Assembly: GCF_010093815.1 (NCBI RefSeq)
Contig: NW_022985563.1
Coordinates: 437,446-501,445, forward strand
Length of the DNA: 64,000 bases
Direction: 5' to 3'
From: Pseudovirgaria hyperparasitica
Lineage: Eukaryota; Ascomycota; Dothideomycetes; Acrospermales; Acrospermaceae
Shown here: in pieces, positions 25,601 through 38,376 of the stretch
Position numbering within the stretch: the stretch's first letter is position 1
Layout: the number at the start of each line of letters is the position of its first letter
Translations under genes and position numbers: made by a program
Notes under the pieces: generated by a model
What the model saw: only the letters and a program-made list of their open reading frames with translations
Told to the model about the DNA's origin: nothing
Database searches by the model: none

Positions 25601-27909
25601 TGCAAGTCACTCAAACGTCGAAGGTCTATCGTCGAAGGTTATCGTCAAAAGTCTTCCCTTTGAGGACACGTGTCGCGACCAAGGGGAAGCCTCATAGCCC
25701 CAGGAAGCCTCCAACATCTTTGGTGTCTAAGATTGTAATGTACATCGCTGATCGATCTGCGATATGATCCGATGCGTCGCAACGAGCAAAAGTCTCGTGG
25801 AATGGCTGAGTCCAATATCTAGCACTTCTTTCACCTCCGAAGGTTTCGTTGCGCAGCGATTGCGTGGCCTCCGCCGAAAGCCGAACAAAGCTCGAGGTTG
25901 CTGCTGTGGTCGCGAGGATGTGTGAGATACACTGACGCAAGGAAAACATTATTTCCAGCCCAATATTGACCGACATCTACACCTCTACAGTCTCAACCAC
26001 AATGGAGTCGTCTTTTGTGCATCATGAGTGCTGTTTGGTTGCTGAAAGAGGTGTGACGATTTCGCCCCGTCATAGGGACCCAAATAATCTCATACAGTAG
26101 TATACGGAAAACCCCGCACTACTCTTCCATGGCGAGTCGAAGCTCTAGTAAGACCGTTCTTGAGGTAATCCCTCTCCACAAAAGAGTGTGCTGGTTTGAC
26201 GTGGCGGCCAAAGGAGTTGGTCGGCCTCGTGGTCTTGACTTTGTGGACATGTCGACAGCTGAGTGTGTTCCTTCGGTTGTAGCGATAGTGTACCAGGATT
26301 CGGCATCCCATTAACTTTGCTGACATAGCCACTGTACTGGCCATATAGAGCATGCATCGACGAGAGCACATCCACACCATGTACAGGTGATCATATCTCC
26401 CATGATTGGTGAATCAGGAAGATGGCGGATGAGGACTTGGTGTCGGGGTCGGGATACGAGGGTAGGAAGACGACAGGGTGATAAACCGCCCCAACAGCGA
26501 ACAGTACAGTATATTGAAGTGATAGGGAGGTCTAGGAGGGACTGGATCGGAGTTAGGAGTGAGAAGTGGATTGATGGCTGACGGCTTAGAGTGTTGTGGC
26601 TCAGGTGGCTCGATGCATCTTTTCCAAGAGAGGTCGATCGGGCTGTCGGCATTGACGCTAGTGGCTCTGGATTGTGAAACGTCATCGTCCAGCAGTTAAG
26701 AGGTATGTCGCTGCAAGCTGGAGGGAGTCCAGATCTAATGCTCGCCAAACTGTAGACCAGGTCTTAGGAGACGCCGAGGGTACGTCGAGTGTTAAGAGGC
26801 GTCGCGATGCTGATTCGAAGGACTCGAACGAGCTCAGTGAGTGCCTCTCACAACTGCTCTCGCAGCAGCAGTCCCATGCCAAGCTGCAGTAGAAAAGAGT
26901 ATGGATGGTGACTGAAGAGTGTGCGCGAAAGAATAAGGAATATGAGCCCGGGACGAAACGCGTTGAGAGAGGCGTGCAGACAGCAGGCTAATGAGGAGAG
27001 AGGGAGAGAGAAGAAAGGAGATACAGGAGTAAGGCGTCGCATGCATGCTTAATGCGTACGTAGAGTTTTTGATAGAAAAAGAAACAGGAGAGCCAAGATA
27101 TCAATGAGATAGAAAGAGGAAGAGAGAGAGAGAGGGCGCATGCGCGCGTTGTACAGCAAACTTTGAAAGAGCGTTGTGAACTGACGTGACGTGACAGGGC
27201 GGCGGCGACAAGAACGAGGGGGGGCAGCAACAGCAGCAGCCTGGGGCAACGCTCAGAACTTCATGCTGCAGCCAAGACCGGCTCAAAGTCGGGCCCTGGG
27301 CACACGGCACACCAACAGCCAATCAATAGCGAGTGCTGGAGCCCGCAGGTCACATGATCAACAAGCGATGCACCGGTCCGTCCCACGCACATAGCGTTGT
27401 TTAGACCTCACCTAAACACTCCGCCACACTTGAAACTGCTGAAACCTCTTATCAACCAACCTACCCTGTTCATAATAATAAAACAGCCAACTATGATCAG
27501 CTGCTTATCGTGTGGAGACTGGGGATTGAGGAGCCGATGCAAGTGACCTGCTCCTGTGCCCCCCTCTCCCCGCTGCCCTACCTTATTACTACTACGACAA
27601 TTACCTGTGCGCGCAGATCTTCTGTGCAAGGGGTTCGTTCTTTCATTCATTCATTCATTCATTCATTCATCCATTCATTCACAGTCCCAAGAGACCTCAG
27701 CTGGCAGAGCATGAAGAGCACGAAGAATGTAGCCGTGAGGCGCATGTGAGGAAACACTCGCCCGCTTTCGCGGAGAGTGACATGTGAAAGCGAAAAAAGG
27801 GCTTACGCCCACTATAATACCATACAGGAGAATAATAACACCAATAGGCGGCACCAGCTCTACCTACTTAATGGATACAAATCGCTCAGCACTGCTTGAT
27901 TGACACCTG
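19657..27909. other. Gene-poor 8.2 kb stretch
   Basis: No confident gene is visible over 8.2 kb, large for this genome. The longest open frames are about 60-145 codons, sit on both strands, and show no domain. The most protein-like are 21761-22093 (+, 110 codons) and 26674-26892 (+, 72 codons, a lysine/arginine-rich then serine/leucine-rich tail); neither has a family match by eye. A purine-rich (GA)n run lies at 27118-27136. The stretch may hold long regulatory DNA or non-coding transcripts near the velvet gene's 3' side, but I see no direct sign. Confidence 0.4.
27641..27680. repeat. (TTCA)n microsatellite
   Basis: About ten tetranucleotide units with one interruption (tcca) lie about 230 bp past the velvet stop codon, in its 3' flank. 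Confidence 0.9.
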
Positions 27910-29286
27910 TCAATAGTAACGCCACATCTGTCGTTGCAGTATGGCTTGCTGGCAGTCTCCAATATCTGTGTTTGTTTGTCGCGCTACCAGGGGGTAATTG
28001 TTCGGATTCTCGTATGCCGTCACCGTTTGTGGGACGGTGCACTGGATTGAATCCAATGTGTTGTGATACTGTTGTGTAGCAGGCTGTTGTGGCGAGGTCC
28101 ACGTATTGCTTGCGTAGATGTTGTCGTCCCTCCTCTCGTCAGACCTGGCGCGTTTCGTCTCTTGCCGTGCTCGGCGGGGCTTCTCGTCGTCGCCATCGTC
28201 ACGCTCTCTCTTGCGTCTAGACATTGTTAGTCTTATGTCGTCATATGCCATACAAGACTCTTTGACTCACGAAGTTGATCCTCTGGTCTCCTTTCGGAGC
28301 CTCAGCTTGACACCCTGGTCTGCAAATGTGCGAGACATGGCCGTCGATTCTTCAAGGCCGGAGTAATCTTTGCTCGCAACGACTGTCCCGAGTAAGCTAA
28401 TATGTCTTGCATCTTCTGTGTACAGGTAGCATACCCTTGAATGTATTGGAAACGACGTTCTTGACGAAGATGGTGGTGCCTTCGTGTCTGCCTAAGAATT
28501 AGCTACTAGTTTCTCGATGTCTAGTGTGATGACTTACGGCTTTGTCTCAAAAACGCTGAATAGCAGACGAAATCTTCCTTGTTTCCTGACAGACATGTCT
28601 GCAAAAACGAAGAATGCACTCTCTATCAAAGGTGGACAAGTCAGCTCAGACACACAGAGCTTTGCACACGTCCAAAGGCCACTGACCGTTGTCTCTGTTG
28701 TCTTTGAGGCGATTTATAGATGAAACGATGGTCCCCAGTAAGACAGTCACCCCTTTGCTATCCGTGACTGGGTTGAGTGAATGCTCTTCGACCAAGGTTG
28801 CCAGGCAATAAAGGTAGGGGCTATGAGTGTAGATCCTGAACAGTGTTAGATTAAAGTATGTGACAGAGTTGACATAACATACTGTTGAGGATCCTTGTCC
28901 GTCGGAAGAACCATTTGTACTACTGGCGGGGGATCGATCGGTTTGCGCACTGTGGAGGGAGCAGTTAGCCGGAGTACGTAAAGGGGGAACATAGGTGACC
29001 TACTCTTTTCTTTACCTAGCTGGGTTACCAGAGCTTCCCTGGGCTGTTGCACGACGGTGAGTTGGATGGAACTGTTATATTTTACCAGGTCAGTGGGAGA
29101 ACTCGGCTGGTGATGTTGTGTCTGTGAAGAATCTTGTGGTGTATACCTCTCCAGTTGGTCCATAGGCGGATTTTGAATCGTTATCGTGTCTGCCGAGTAG
29201 AGATAAGAGGGCGCGGATGGGTCACTAGGATGCGGAGGATGGATGATGGTATAAGGGGGATACTGATGCTGTGGCGGAGGATCCAT
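27910..29286 (-). CDS. Velvet-domain developmental regulator (VosA/VelC-like)
   Basis: Seven exons: 29286-29004, 28949-28883, 28835-28687, 28622-28538, 28487-28435, 28367-28271 and 28216-27910. They encode 346 aa and all phases close; introns are 47-67 nt. Velvet proteins are NF-kappaB-like DNA-binding factors that join in nuclear complexes and link light, sporulation and secondary metabolism. The domain starts near residue 75 (IQLTVVQQP), passes [12 protein letters not shown], the [12 protein letters not shown] and [20 protein letters not shown] blocks, and ends [20 protein letters not shown]. The RKPIDPPP and [11 protein letters not shown] wording fits VosA/VelC better than VelB or VeA. The C-terminal exon opens with a likely nuclear signal ([17 protein letters not shown]). 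The first donor is ambiguous: two in-phase donors lie 12 nt apart, and I chose the one leaving [13 protein letters not shown]. An upstream ATG at 29397 is less likely to start translation. Confidence 0.88.
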
Positions 29287-30431
29287 ATTGAGAGGTAGAA
29301 AATAGTGGGTAGTTATGTGATTAGAGAGATGAGACGTGTTGCTGGCTGGCGATGCCTGTTCCTTGCGATCAAGGTGTAGGAGTGTCAATATTATCAAAAG
29401 GCTACGAAGAGTTACACGGTCGAAAGTCGCAAGAGCGGGTACAGCGTCCTTTATGCTGTAATCTGACAGGAAGATCCAGAGCCACCAAACTCGCTTTCCA
29501 GTCGTCCAGTCCAGTTGTCCGGGCGTCCAGTTACGTGTCTAGCAGTCCGCGTCCTTGCTGAAATGCGATACTATCGCGTAAAATCGTGACGCATTCGCTA
29601 AGTCCCAAGTTATCAACGCCGATGCGGTGCGGTACGGTGCGGTGCGGAAGCGGTTCCACCTGCCCCTCCACTGTTTGGCACCAGCAGCGCTGCTGCCCGT
29701 GATGTGTTTGTTGGAAGAGACTGTAGAAGTCTACCACGGAGATGTACTTCCAAGCTTGCCCCTCCTCTTTGAACGAAGGTGGTTCAAAACTGCTGTGTCA
29801 TCCACAGCAGGTACATGAGTAGGAGGCTCAGGGTTCACGCCCTGGGCGTTGGCATTCTACACAAGCGGACTGTCGCGGAAGTGCGCCACCCAAATGGAGT
29901 GAATCGAGCTCGATACTCTTCTCGTAATGTGTTTGGAGCTGGTAGTGAATCTGAATAGAATGTTTGAACGGGAATGATATTACTGCGATCGTCGCAAGGT
30001 TTGAAAATGGTCAAAGGCCGTTAGACGAGTGAAACAGCGTGTTAGATGCTGAATCAGCGCTCGAGAGCTCAACGAGTCGCTGTCAGGCTCGAGCTGATTG
30101 CTATGCAGAAGTTGACACTGCACAGATGGAGCAGAGCAGAGCAGGCGCGAGAGGTGAAAATGGCAACGGCAAGAAGCTCAGAGGTCTAAAGAGCAGCCTC
30201 GAGCTTTGAGAAGTAATAGCAATGTACCCCACTAGTGAATAGGTTTTGGAGCTGACTCGACTTGGCAGCGATCCTCGCAGTAGCCAGACGTGTGGCTTGA
30301 GCACAAAGGAGAAGCCTGGATTGGATGAGTGAAGGTTCGGAAGCCGGCTAACGGTGAGGAACACGGGGCACTGTAGGAGAAGGCAGATGGTGTCGTCAGG
30401 CACTCAGGTCGAGAATGATGTAGGGCGGGAG

Positions 30432-30535
30432 TCTGTGTGTGTGTGCTTGTCTCTGTGCGTGTGCGTGTGGGTGTGTCTGTGTGTGTGCTTGTTTGCGTGT
30501 GTGTGTGTGTGTGTGTGTGGGTGTGTGTGTGTGCT
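30432..30535. repeat. Imperfect (GT)n microsatellite
   Basis: About 100 bp of GT repeats with scattered GC and GG interruptions. ORFs across it are translation of the repeat and are not genes. Confidence 0.95.
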
Positions 30536-33500
30536 CAAAGGGCGGCTAAGGTAGTGCCCCAAAAAGTGAGAGTCGCTGAAAAATGCTGCCCAGCGAAGGA
30601 GAAGTTTGGGTCGAAGTGAACCCTGGCACCCACGAATGTATAAGGAATACGAAAGCCACTCAGCTCTGTGTCTTTCGATTAAAGCTCCGGAGCGATCTGG
30701 GAAGAGCCAGAATTGATGATGAGTAGAGGTGATCGTTAAGACCCACAGCGGCACTGCAGTCAGATGAGCGTCTGGAAGGATGTCAACATTGAAGTGAACG
30801 AGCCGACCGGGAAAGGGACCGGGCGGAGCAGAGTGGAGTATACGGGCAATATCCGGTAAGAGCAAGTTCGCTATCGTAATGGCATCTGTTATAGCAGGAG
30901 TGTTTGCAGATAATAATGACCGAGACTGTTGTTAATTGAAGCTGTTACAGCGAGTACTGCTTTTTTCTGCCCCTTGAGAAGTGAACAGGGTGCAGTAAGT
31001 CAGTGCCGGCCCAGTGTTTGGGCAGCGTAGTAGGCTCACAGTGCCAGAATTGGCCAGTGGCAGCGGAGAATTTGGCCTCTGCAGCACCAACCAGCGTTCG
31101 CAGCAGACTCTGCTCTAAACACTCTCCACCAAATCTGCCAAATCTGCCAAATCGCGAGGCCTGTCTTCTTCAACTGCCCGTCGTACTATTTGTTGGTAGA
31201 TCCGGTTCGCTACCAGACTTTGAGCCACCGGCTGTCACGATTCACCACCCCTCTTCGCCCTATGGTCGGGCCTGTCAAATGAAAGCACACCTACTATCTG
31301 ACTATCACCTGTCAAACTACCCCCGAAGCAGTCGAGTAATCAGCGCTCTAATATCCCCTCTCTTCTCTCGTTCTTGCTGAGTGCTACTGCGATGCTTGGT
31401 CGATGCGCGCACTGGAAGACGGATGAATGCTATGATGTGTACCTCTCAATCACCCTTTGCAGCGACTGAATCGACTGCGCAATTGTCTTGTCTTGCTCCT
31501 GAAGATCTGCAATGAATATAAGCGCACGTCGTTGTATCCCGACCGAGCGGCGACGCGAATTCGAAATCGCCCTCTCAGCACGCTTGAAAGTAGACGAGCG
31601 CGGAGCAATAATGGAGGCAAAGATGGCCGTCAGTGTAGTAGAACTGGCTAGTCTAGCAGACTCGATTATCTCCGATATCAATAATCATTCAAAAGGAAAA
31701 GGCTAATGGATGGAATCGGAACATACGCCGGCAGCCAACGTCCGATGAGAGGATAAGAAATCTACGACAACGACCGCCTGGCTAGTGAAGTGCTGAGAAG
31801 GGAGATAGTAGAAGAGGAAGAAGACGAAGACGAAGGCGAAGCACAACCCTGCCGCACTTGAAAGCACGAGGGGTTCCCTGACAGGAAGAGGGTTAATCAG
31901 TCTTATTACGAGTGTGTGTGTGAGTGCCATGTGCAGCGATATACTGCAGCATGGATGGATGCTTGCACAAGCGTTTCTGCTCCTGGTCTTGCTCCCTCTC
32001 CCTCCTCGTCCTCCCTCTCCAACGTCCTCCCCTCACCTTTGAAACCTAAACGTTAGTATGGCGGCATGGCCGTAGGTGGATGCGCTGCGCCCAGTCACAG
32101 TACGATGAGCGTGAAGAGGCTAGCAGTAGTAACAGCAAGCAATAGACTCCACCGCGAACTGATATGCAGCACTACTTCTGACTACTGCTGCCAGCCCTGC
32201 ACGCTTCAGCACCAATCCGGCAGGGATCGCCGCCACTTTAACCTTAACTATGTACAGACGCCCCCCGAGGTTTGTGCCTCTTCAGATGCTTCATTTATCC
32301 ATCCTTCTTCCATCTTGTATAATATCGAGAGCTTTCAGTCCGCGCTCGCCTCAGCTCTCTGTCATATCCGCCCTTGTCAGAACATGATTGAGAGACGTCG
32401 CTATTGCCGACTGTTTTGCGGCCGTAAAGTCCGGCGGGCCACACAGACTCGCCTAGAATTGATCCGTGCTCGTGGCTGGCACTTATCGATTGAGCTTCAC
32501 CACCACCACCACCATCACCAGCCTCCACTCCTTTTGGTCCGCAAGTCCCGGGGCACTTAGGCCATAATTGCCCAGATACATTGAAAGCGACATCAAGTTT
32601 ATTGACCGACAATGCTCGATTCTATTCTCAACAATATCCAGAAAGGCGCCATGACGATGCCCACCTTGCCTGCAATGTCAGCCATTGAGCATATCCCAGG
32701 GCATTCGGCCAGGTTGAGAGCGAGTCAAGCTTAATTGCTCTATCACGGGAGATGGCCATGATGTTCCACAAACGGCTAGCCACATATTCATGTGTTCACA
32801 GCGTGCGCTGTGTTCCACAGACATGCGTCACGAGGGGCAATTCTCCGAGTCGTCAACATCTTCTGCTCTGTCCTCATCAAAGTGCGTGCGGCATCAACGT
32901 CTATGAATTCAGTCAGAGTCTCTGGCTTGTCTGGGTGATTCCATGTGGATGTGCAACTTTCGATTGCGAATCTCTCGCAGTTCATTGGGTACAGGACTCG
33001 ACCCAAAACGTATGACGCCACCACCATTACGACAGCCTTGCAACCACTACGTTAAGACACATCATTCCAACATGGAAAATATCATGCCGCCTTCGACAGA
33101 GTAATTGGCGTGGTGTACTTACTACAGCATAAGCCCAAGAGGTCCGGCTTTGCAGGTATTACCCATGGTCAACCATCGTAAGACCCTACGAGGATCAACC
33201 CACTCGAAAGATAAACGGATACTTGTAACATTAGAATGTCGCTTTTCGTGAGGACTGCCTCCAGATAGGGACCTGCCTAGCCTAGCCAGGCACAGGATGT
33301 ACTCGCATACAAGTCCAAATCTCGACAGGAGGAACAGCAGCTGATCTGTCCGTTACCAATTCGAGCCGATGCACATGGAATGATGAATGTATCCGAGCGC
33401 TACCAGGATCAGCTGCAGCAGTTCGCCCCTCAGTTTCCTCTGCAAGAATGCAGAATCCTGCAGCCATAAAAACTTCCACCCTCTTTTGGCAGCTTCGTCC

Positions 33501-36500
33501 CTGCGCCTCAATGGATCTACGCTGAGCCCCACTTCTTCGTTTCAACGTTCAAACACAGCAGCTAAACGTGGCTGTTCCTTTCTTGCACCAGCCACTCATC
33601 TATTCCACTCGCTGCATTCTCACGACCATCAAAGCATCAAAACTGGTCCAGTATGTACCTAAATTACTTACGACGCGTCGTCAGCCATGTGGTAGCCTTG
33701 CTCTGGTAACACCTGAATTCTGTACTGTGGCAGCATGTGAATCGGCTGCATACGTCGTCCAAGGCCCTCACGAATCATAGTATCTCTAAAGCTCTAGATG
33801 TCCCGTGCCTTCGAGACTCTGCTTCCAGGTACTGCGGTATAACCTCGTCTCTGTCCGACTGTTACGCCTCTTTGATTCAGCACCTCATACAACCGCAGTC
33901 TTGGCTCTCTTGCATCGTTCAACATTTGCAATAGAATTCGAAAACCACGATATAATTGCTACCTCATGTAGAACGCACACATATTTTAGTGTTGCTCATC
34001 CCCAATCTAGGCTAGCGCTCTGAACCCTTCAGCTTCCTCTAACCGGCGACTTCAGGCTGGCCTTGGCCTTAGTGAAAAACGTGCTGCGTCCAGTCTAGGA
34101 CAGGATACCTCCCGGCAACCCGCGGCTTCTAGAGAGACTGTCCTGGCCAGCAATAATGGCTCAGCCTCCTTAGTACGGGTCGAAAAAGTGCTGTGGCTAT
34201 CGGATTGAAAATTAAATGTTGATGCGTATTTGCTTGTGTTTGCTTGAAGTCTCCGGTCTCAGCTGCACAATGAGATTTTGTTGTGACAGACGCCATCGCC
34301 ACTTTTCTGTTGATCTTTCGAAGCTGGATACTACGAAGGCCGATTCAGTCGAATATCCATGGCTCGCCTCACTGCTAATTCGTCTCCACTTGCATAGCTT
34401 GGGAATACGAAAAATGCTCAACGCCTTATGACATAGCGCATGGAGCGACGTACCTGGACACATACTACACTAACTTCATAGGCGGACGTACTGCGTTTTC
34501 TGTCTACCTACATGAATGACCACTCAAATACCACACTGGTGCATCTGGAGAGTTCGATTGCTGTCGGAGCGGCACTCTTCGGGTCTCCGTCGCCGCTTTT
34601 TTTTTCAAATTCGCGTGTCAAAGGAGGTCAGCGCAAAGGTTGCCCAGCCAGTATTGCTCTTCACGAATGAGATTTCCCTGTAAACGAATATTCCTAACTT
34701 GCCCGGTCCCGCGCATCTGCGCAACCGTGTTGTGGGCACGTGTGGGTATTGAAAAAATTTAATAACAGCCATAGGGGGGTGCTGGAGTGTGCTGGAGTGT
34801 GCTGGTGATATAGGGGCGCTAGAGTACCAAGTCACAGACTCATATGTTGATATCAACAGACCGGGATCAGACCTCACATATCAAGCGTTGCACGACGGCG
34901 TTCCTCGAGACTATGCATATCGCGCTATTGGTTTGCATGCGAAGCTGCCGTTGGCTTGGCTAGAGCTCTGTAGCTTTCGGCATGTTCTGGCTCATCTTTT
35001 GAAGTTCTGCCGCTAGAGTTCGTGATAGCTTTGAGAGCTTCGAAACACTGGAAGACCGCAGGGCGCACAGTCACCGCGATCGCTCCAAAACCACACAGGA
35101 TATTCTTCAACGTCCAATATGACTCGCTGCAGCTTAAAGATTTACAATACTAGTGTAAAAAATGTCGCGCACGTTCCACTTCAGAGAAAGAATTCATCGT
35201 CTTCCCAGGCGTCTGAGCGCCCGACCAGCACTTTTATTGCTCAAACCCATCTAGAGCCAACCGATCTAGCTTATGAGCATTATCGTCGCCGTCGTACTGT
35301 GCGGGTGGACCTGCTCTCTCTCTTTCGCCCCACTCACACTCCACCATGATGCAACCATTTTGAGCCACGCTAGTCTTATACGCACTCTTAAATCGATTAT
35401 CTACTCCAAATCCAGCCTCGTGATGTCCTGGACCCACATTATGCATCCGAAAGAAACTGAAGTGGTGAGTTGGTCAGCTCGATCGTGAAGGGAAAATATG
35501 CATTCGGCAGGCAAGCGCGGATGTCGTGTGGAACTTGGCTCAGTCATCTATATCCATGAACGTGAGTGAGCCTGTGACACACTCATGCGATTTTGCACTG
35601 TGGACCTAAATGCCATACCAGACTGCGCGCTGTAATGCGATAGTCTCAACGTCGACACCGATGAGTCCTCGATTCCACTCCGCACCTAAACAAACAAACA
35701 CCTCACCGCACACCGATCAGCTAGCTCACTGGCCCACTCGAGATCCTTAGCCTTGATTCACCGTTGGGCAGCATTGGAATGAGCTAGCGCATCACAACAA
35801 TGAATCATCTGTCAGCGAATATTTTGATACATGTGGGAATTGGCTGGTCAGAAGTGAGGAGAAAATATGCCTGACTGTGCGGACGCGGCCGGGATATGAT
35901 CTGACCCATCTAGGAAAACTGGCTTGTGCACAATACGACTGACCCAGGCAAGACTTCCTTTGACGCTTGAACTATGTAGTACGCGCGTGTGTGGTGTTTC
36001 TGTGAGTCCGAGGCTGGTCGTATTGCTATCGCAGTCGAACACGCTCGTAATCACACATTGTCATGGTTCGTCACTGAATGACCAGCTCAAACAGTCGGAT
36101 TCGTAAATGTACCACAACAAGGAATTCTAATATCTCATCATCGTCATCTCTTCTCCGCTTCATAGTGTTATCGAAGCGTGCTCGACTAGATAACACTTTG
36201 CTGTGCTGAACGAAGCCCTTCCTCCATCTCTCCCGCCCTCTCTTACCTACTAACTATGAACTCACTCCACGCACCACGTCATCCACCACTCTCTCTACAA
36301 CCATCACACATCTGGCATGACCAGCCATCTGCATCCATGCTTTCGAAGTACTGTTATCATTCCCGTCATACATACGACGCATACCAAGTTCGTCGCTAAG
36401 TTTCACACCAATGCTCAGAATGCATAAGAAAAAAGATAATTACAATGAGAGGCATGTACGGCATATACCAACAATCCCGCACAGTGAACCTGTTTTCCCA

Positions 36501-37099
36501 TTTTTGTTGGGTCCTTTCAATCCGTACACTGGGCGGATTCTGATATTTTGTTCCTTTTGCACCAAATACCCACCCATGACCACGCCCTGACTGGCTCTAA
36601 ATCTATAGTTAGGCGGGTGGCGGAATGAGAATGCGCAAAGAAGAAAAAAAAGGTAGTTGGGAATCGTAATGGGTCGTAGCATTATCGTACGCCTTAGGTA
36701 AGCGCTGTCATAGCTGCCCTTGGCAGTATAGGGTAAGAGCTGGACTTTGTGAACAGTCTTGTAGATGTTTGGGCTGAGCGCGCTAATGAAAACACCGGTC
36801 TGAAGAGAGAGAGTGAAAGAAATCTCATACACTGCTTGTTAAGCGACTTGCCGTTCGTACTTGATACTTGGTACTTATTCAACGACAAGTCGCATATCAG
36901 AACTCTGACGTCGCACGTCCGCACCAACCTGCACCAATTTTGCTTTTCCATCGGCGCCGGGTTTGCTTGTATGCTCCCGGATCCTTCGTCTAGTGAGTAA
37001 TTAGTGGCTTGTGGACTGCTATATGCATGTTTGTATATGGAGGAGATATGGAGGAGAAATTGGCAAATTGGGTTAGTTGTTTGATCTGGGGGGTTTGGG

Positions 37100-37103
<4 letters not shown>

Positions 37104-37196
<93 letters not shown>

Positions 37197-37206
37197 NNNN
37201 NNNNNN

Positions 37207-37299
<93 letters not shown>
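37104..37299. repeat. Long (TG)n microsatellite with assembly gap
   Basis: Nearly 200 bp of pure TG dinucleotides interrupted only by ten N at 37197-37206. The true repeat length is unknown. Alternating purine-pyrimidine of this length can adopt Z-DNA. Cys/Val and Thr/His ORFs here are artefacts. Confidence 0.97.
37197..37206. other. Assembly gap (10 N)
   Basis: Ten undetermined bases within the TG repeat. A fixed count of ten usually marks a gap of unknown size. Confidence 0.99.
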
Positions 37300-37301
<2 letters not shown>

Positions 37302-38154
37302 TTCCCGTAGATTTTTTTGTTGAAAGAGAGAGATAGATGGAGAGGTAGTAATTTACGTGTGTGGTTAACGTGTGTATTAGTGATAGATTAGTGCGCAGCA
37401 GAACGATACATACGTATGCATGAAAGGTTTGAATACGTGACGTCACGCGTGACTGGCCGGGCTCACGGCTTGCTCTACTCGTGTACACACGCGTGGGAAG
37501 AAAATACTTAGTCCACTCCTGATCAGGCTATATAAACATTACTCACGAGTCCTACGTCTTGCCCTAGAGTCTCAAAAACAGAGACATGTAAATACACTTT
37601 CCCTCCTAAGGCCTAATCATCTACCATCATCAGCATAAACACGAGGTGTGAAAGAAAACACTGCTGTCCATGTCACGCACTCCCTGCTTATCTTATCCTA
37701 GCTTACCTTCCCAGCCGAGATTTGCACGACATGCATACCCGTCATTCTATCTGCACATATATATATATAGCCATATCTACCCACCCCCTCTCCCTCCTTG
37801 CCCGTCCCACACTCCTCTCATCCATCAGCACATCACGAAGCGAGGGTCTCATCATGTGTGTGCGTCCGATACCCACGACATTGAATCGCACATCACTGCG
37901 TAGATATCGTATCACATGGATGTATCACCGCCATCTACCAAACATGTGGTGCTGGGCTGCAAGTGGTTCTGGATCGTAGTATGGCGGACAGAAAGATCAA
38001 GATATCCACCATGTGGTCGTGCTGGGGAGGAAATGGTGATGGGGATCGTCGGCGGAGCGTGGTGGTGGCGTAGGTATGTGTGATGGGGTTGATGGGGAAT
38101 GGTGTTGTGGGATCATGGTGGAGGGTGACGGTGTAAATGATGATGGGTTATAGA

Positions 38155-38376
38155 GTGTTTGTGCTGCTGAGGGTTTGAGGAGTATTTAGGAAAGACATGG
38201 CTTACCCGGCATCTACGCTCATCGACTAGGTGTATATGTTCAACCGCACCTACCCATCTCCACATCTCCGTTCTCTTTTCTGTAACCTATAGACCATCAT
38301 AGAAACACATCCACCACATTCCAAAAGACACCATGCGCTCTCACCACCGCTTCAGAATACAGCCGTATCCATGCCC
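38155..38376 (+). repeat. Dispersed non-coding repeat, copy A
   Basis: This stretch matches 43520-43736 in the same orientation with interspersed mismatches and small gaps. Shared landmarks in order: gtgtttgtgct.ctgagggtt, atggcttaccc.gcatctac, ccgc.cct, attccaaaaga, ccatgcgct.tcaccaccgc, then atccatgcc or acccatgcc. There is no shared ORF, so it is an old duplication or a short dispersed element. The core ACCCGGCAT word recurs at about 44092 and, less completely, at 44897. Confidence 0.65.

Noticed and set aside
28501-28535. Plus-strand AGCTACTAG resembling the snR72 guide, near a GTGATGA word
   Set aside because: The box order is wrong for a C/D snoRNA, and it lies within a velvet intron on the opposite strand; chance match.
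30404-30865. Minus-strand ORF of 153 codons crossing the GT repeat
   Set aside because: Much of it is His-Thr translation of the microsatellite; no domain and no splice support.
31430-31706. Overlapping protein-like frames on both strands
   Set aside because: Both strands look helical in composition, so neither can be preferred; no domain or clear splice sites.
32066-32560. 164-codon ORF containing a run of seven His
   Set aside because: The His run comes from a short CAC/CAT repeat; the rest has no domain or consistent composition.
36694-37488. 264-codon minus-strand ORF with long Thr-His repeats
   Set aside because: Repeat translation running through the assembly gap.
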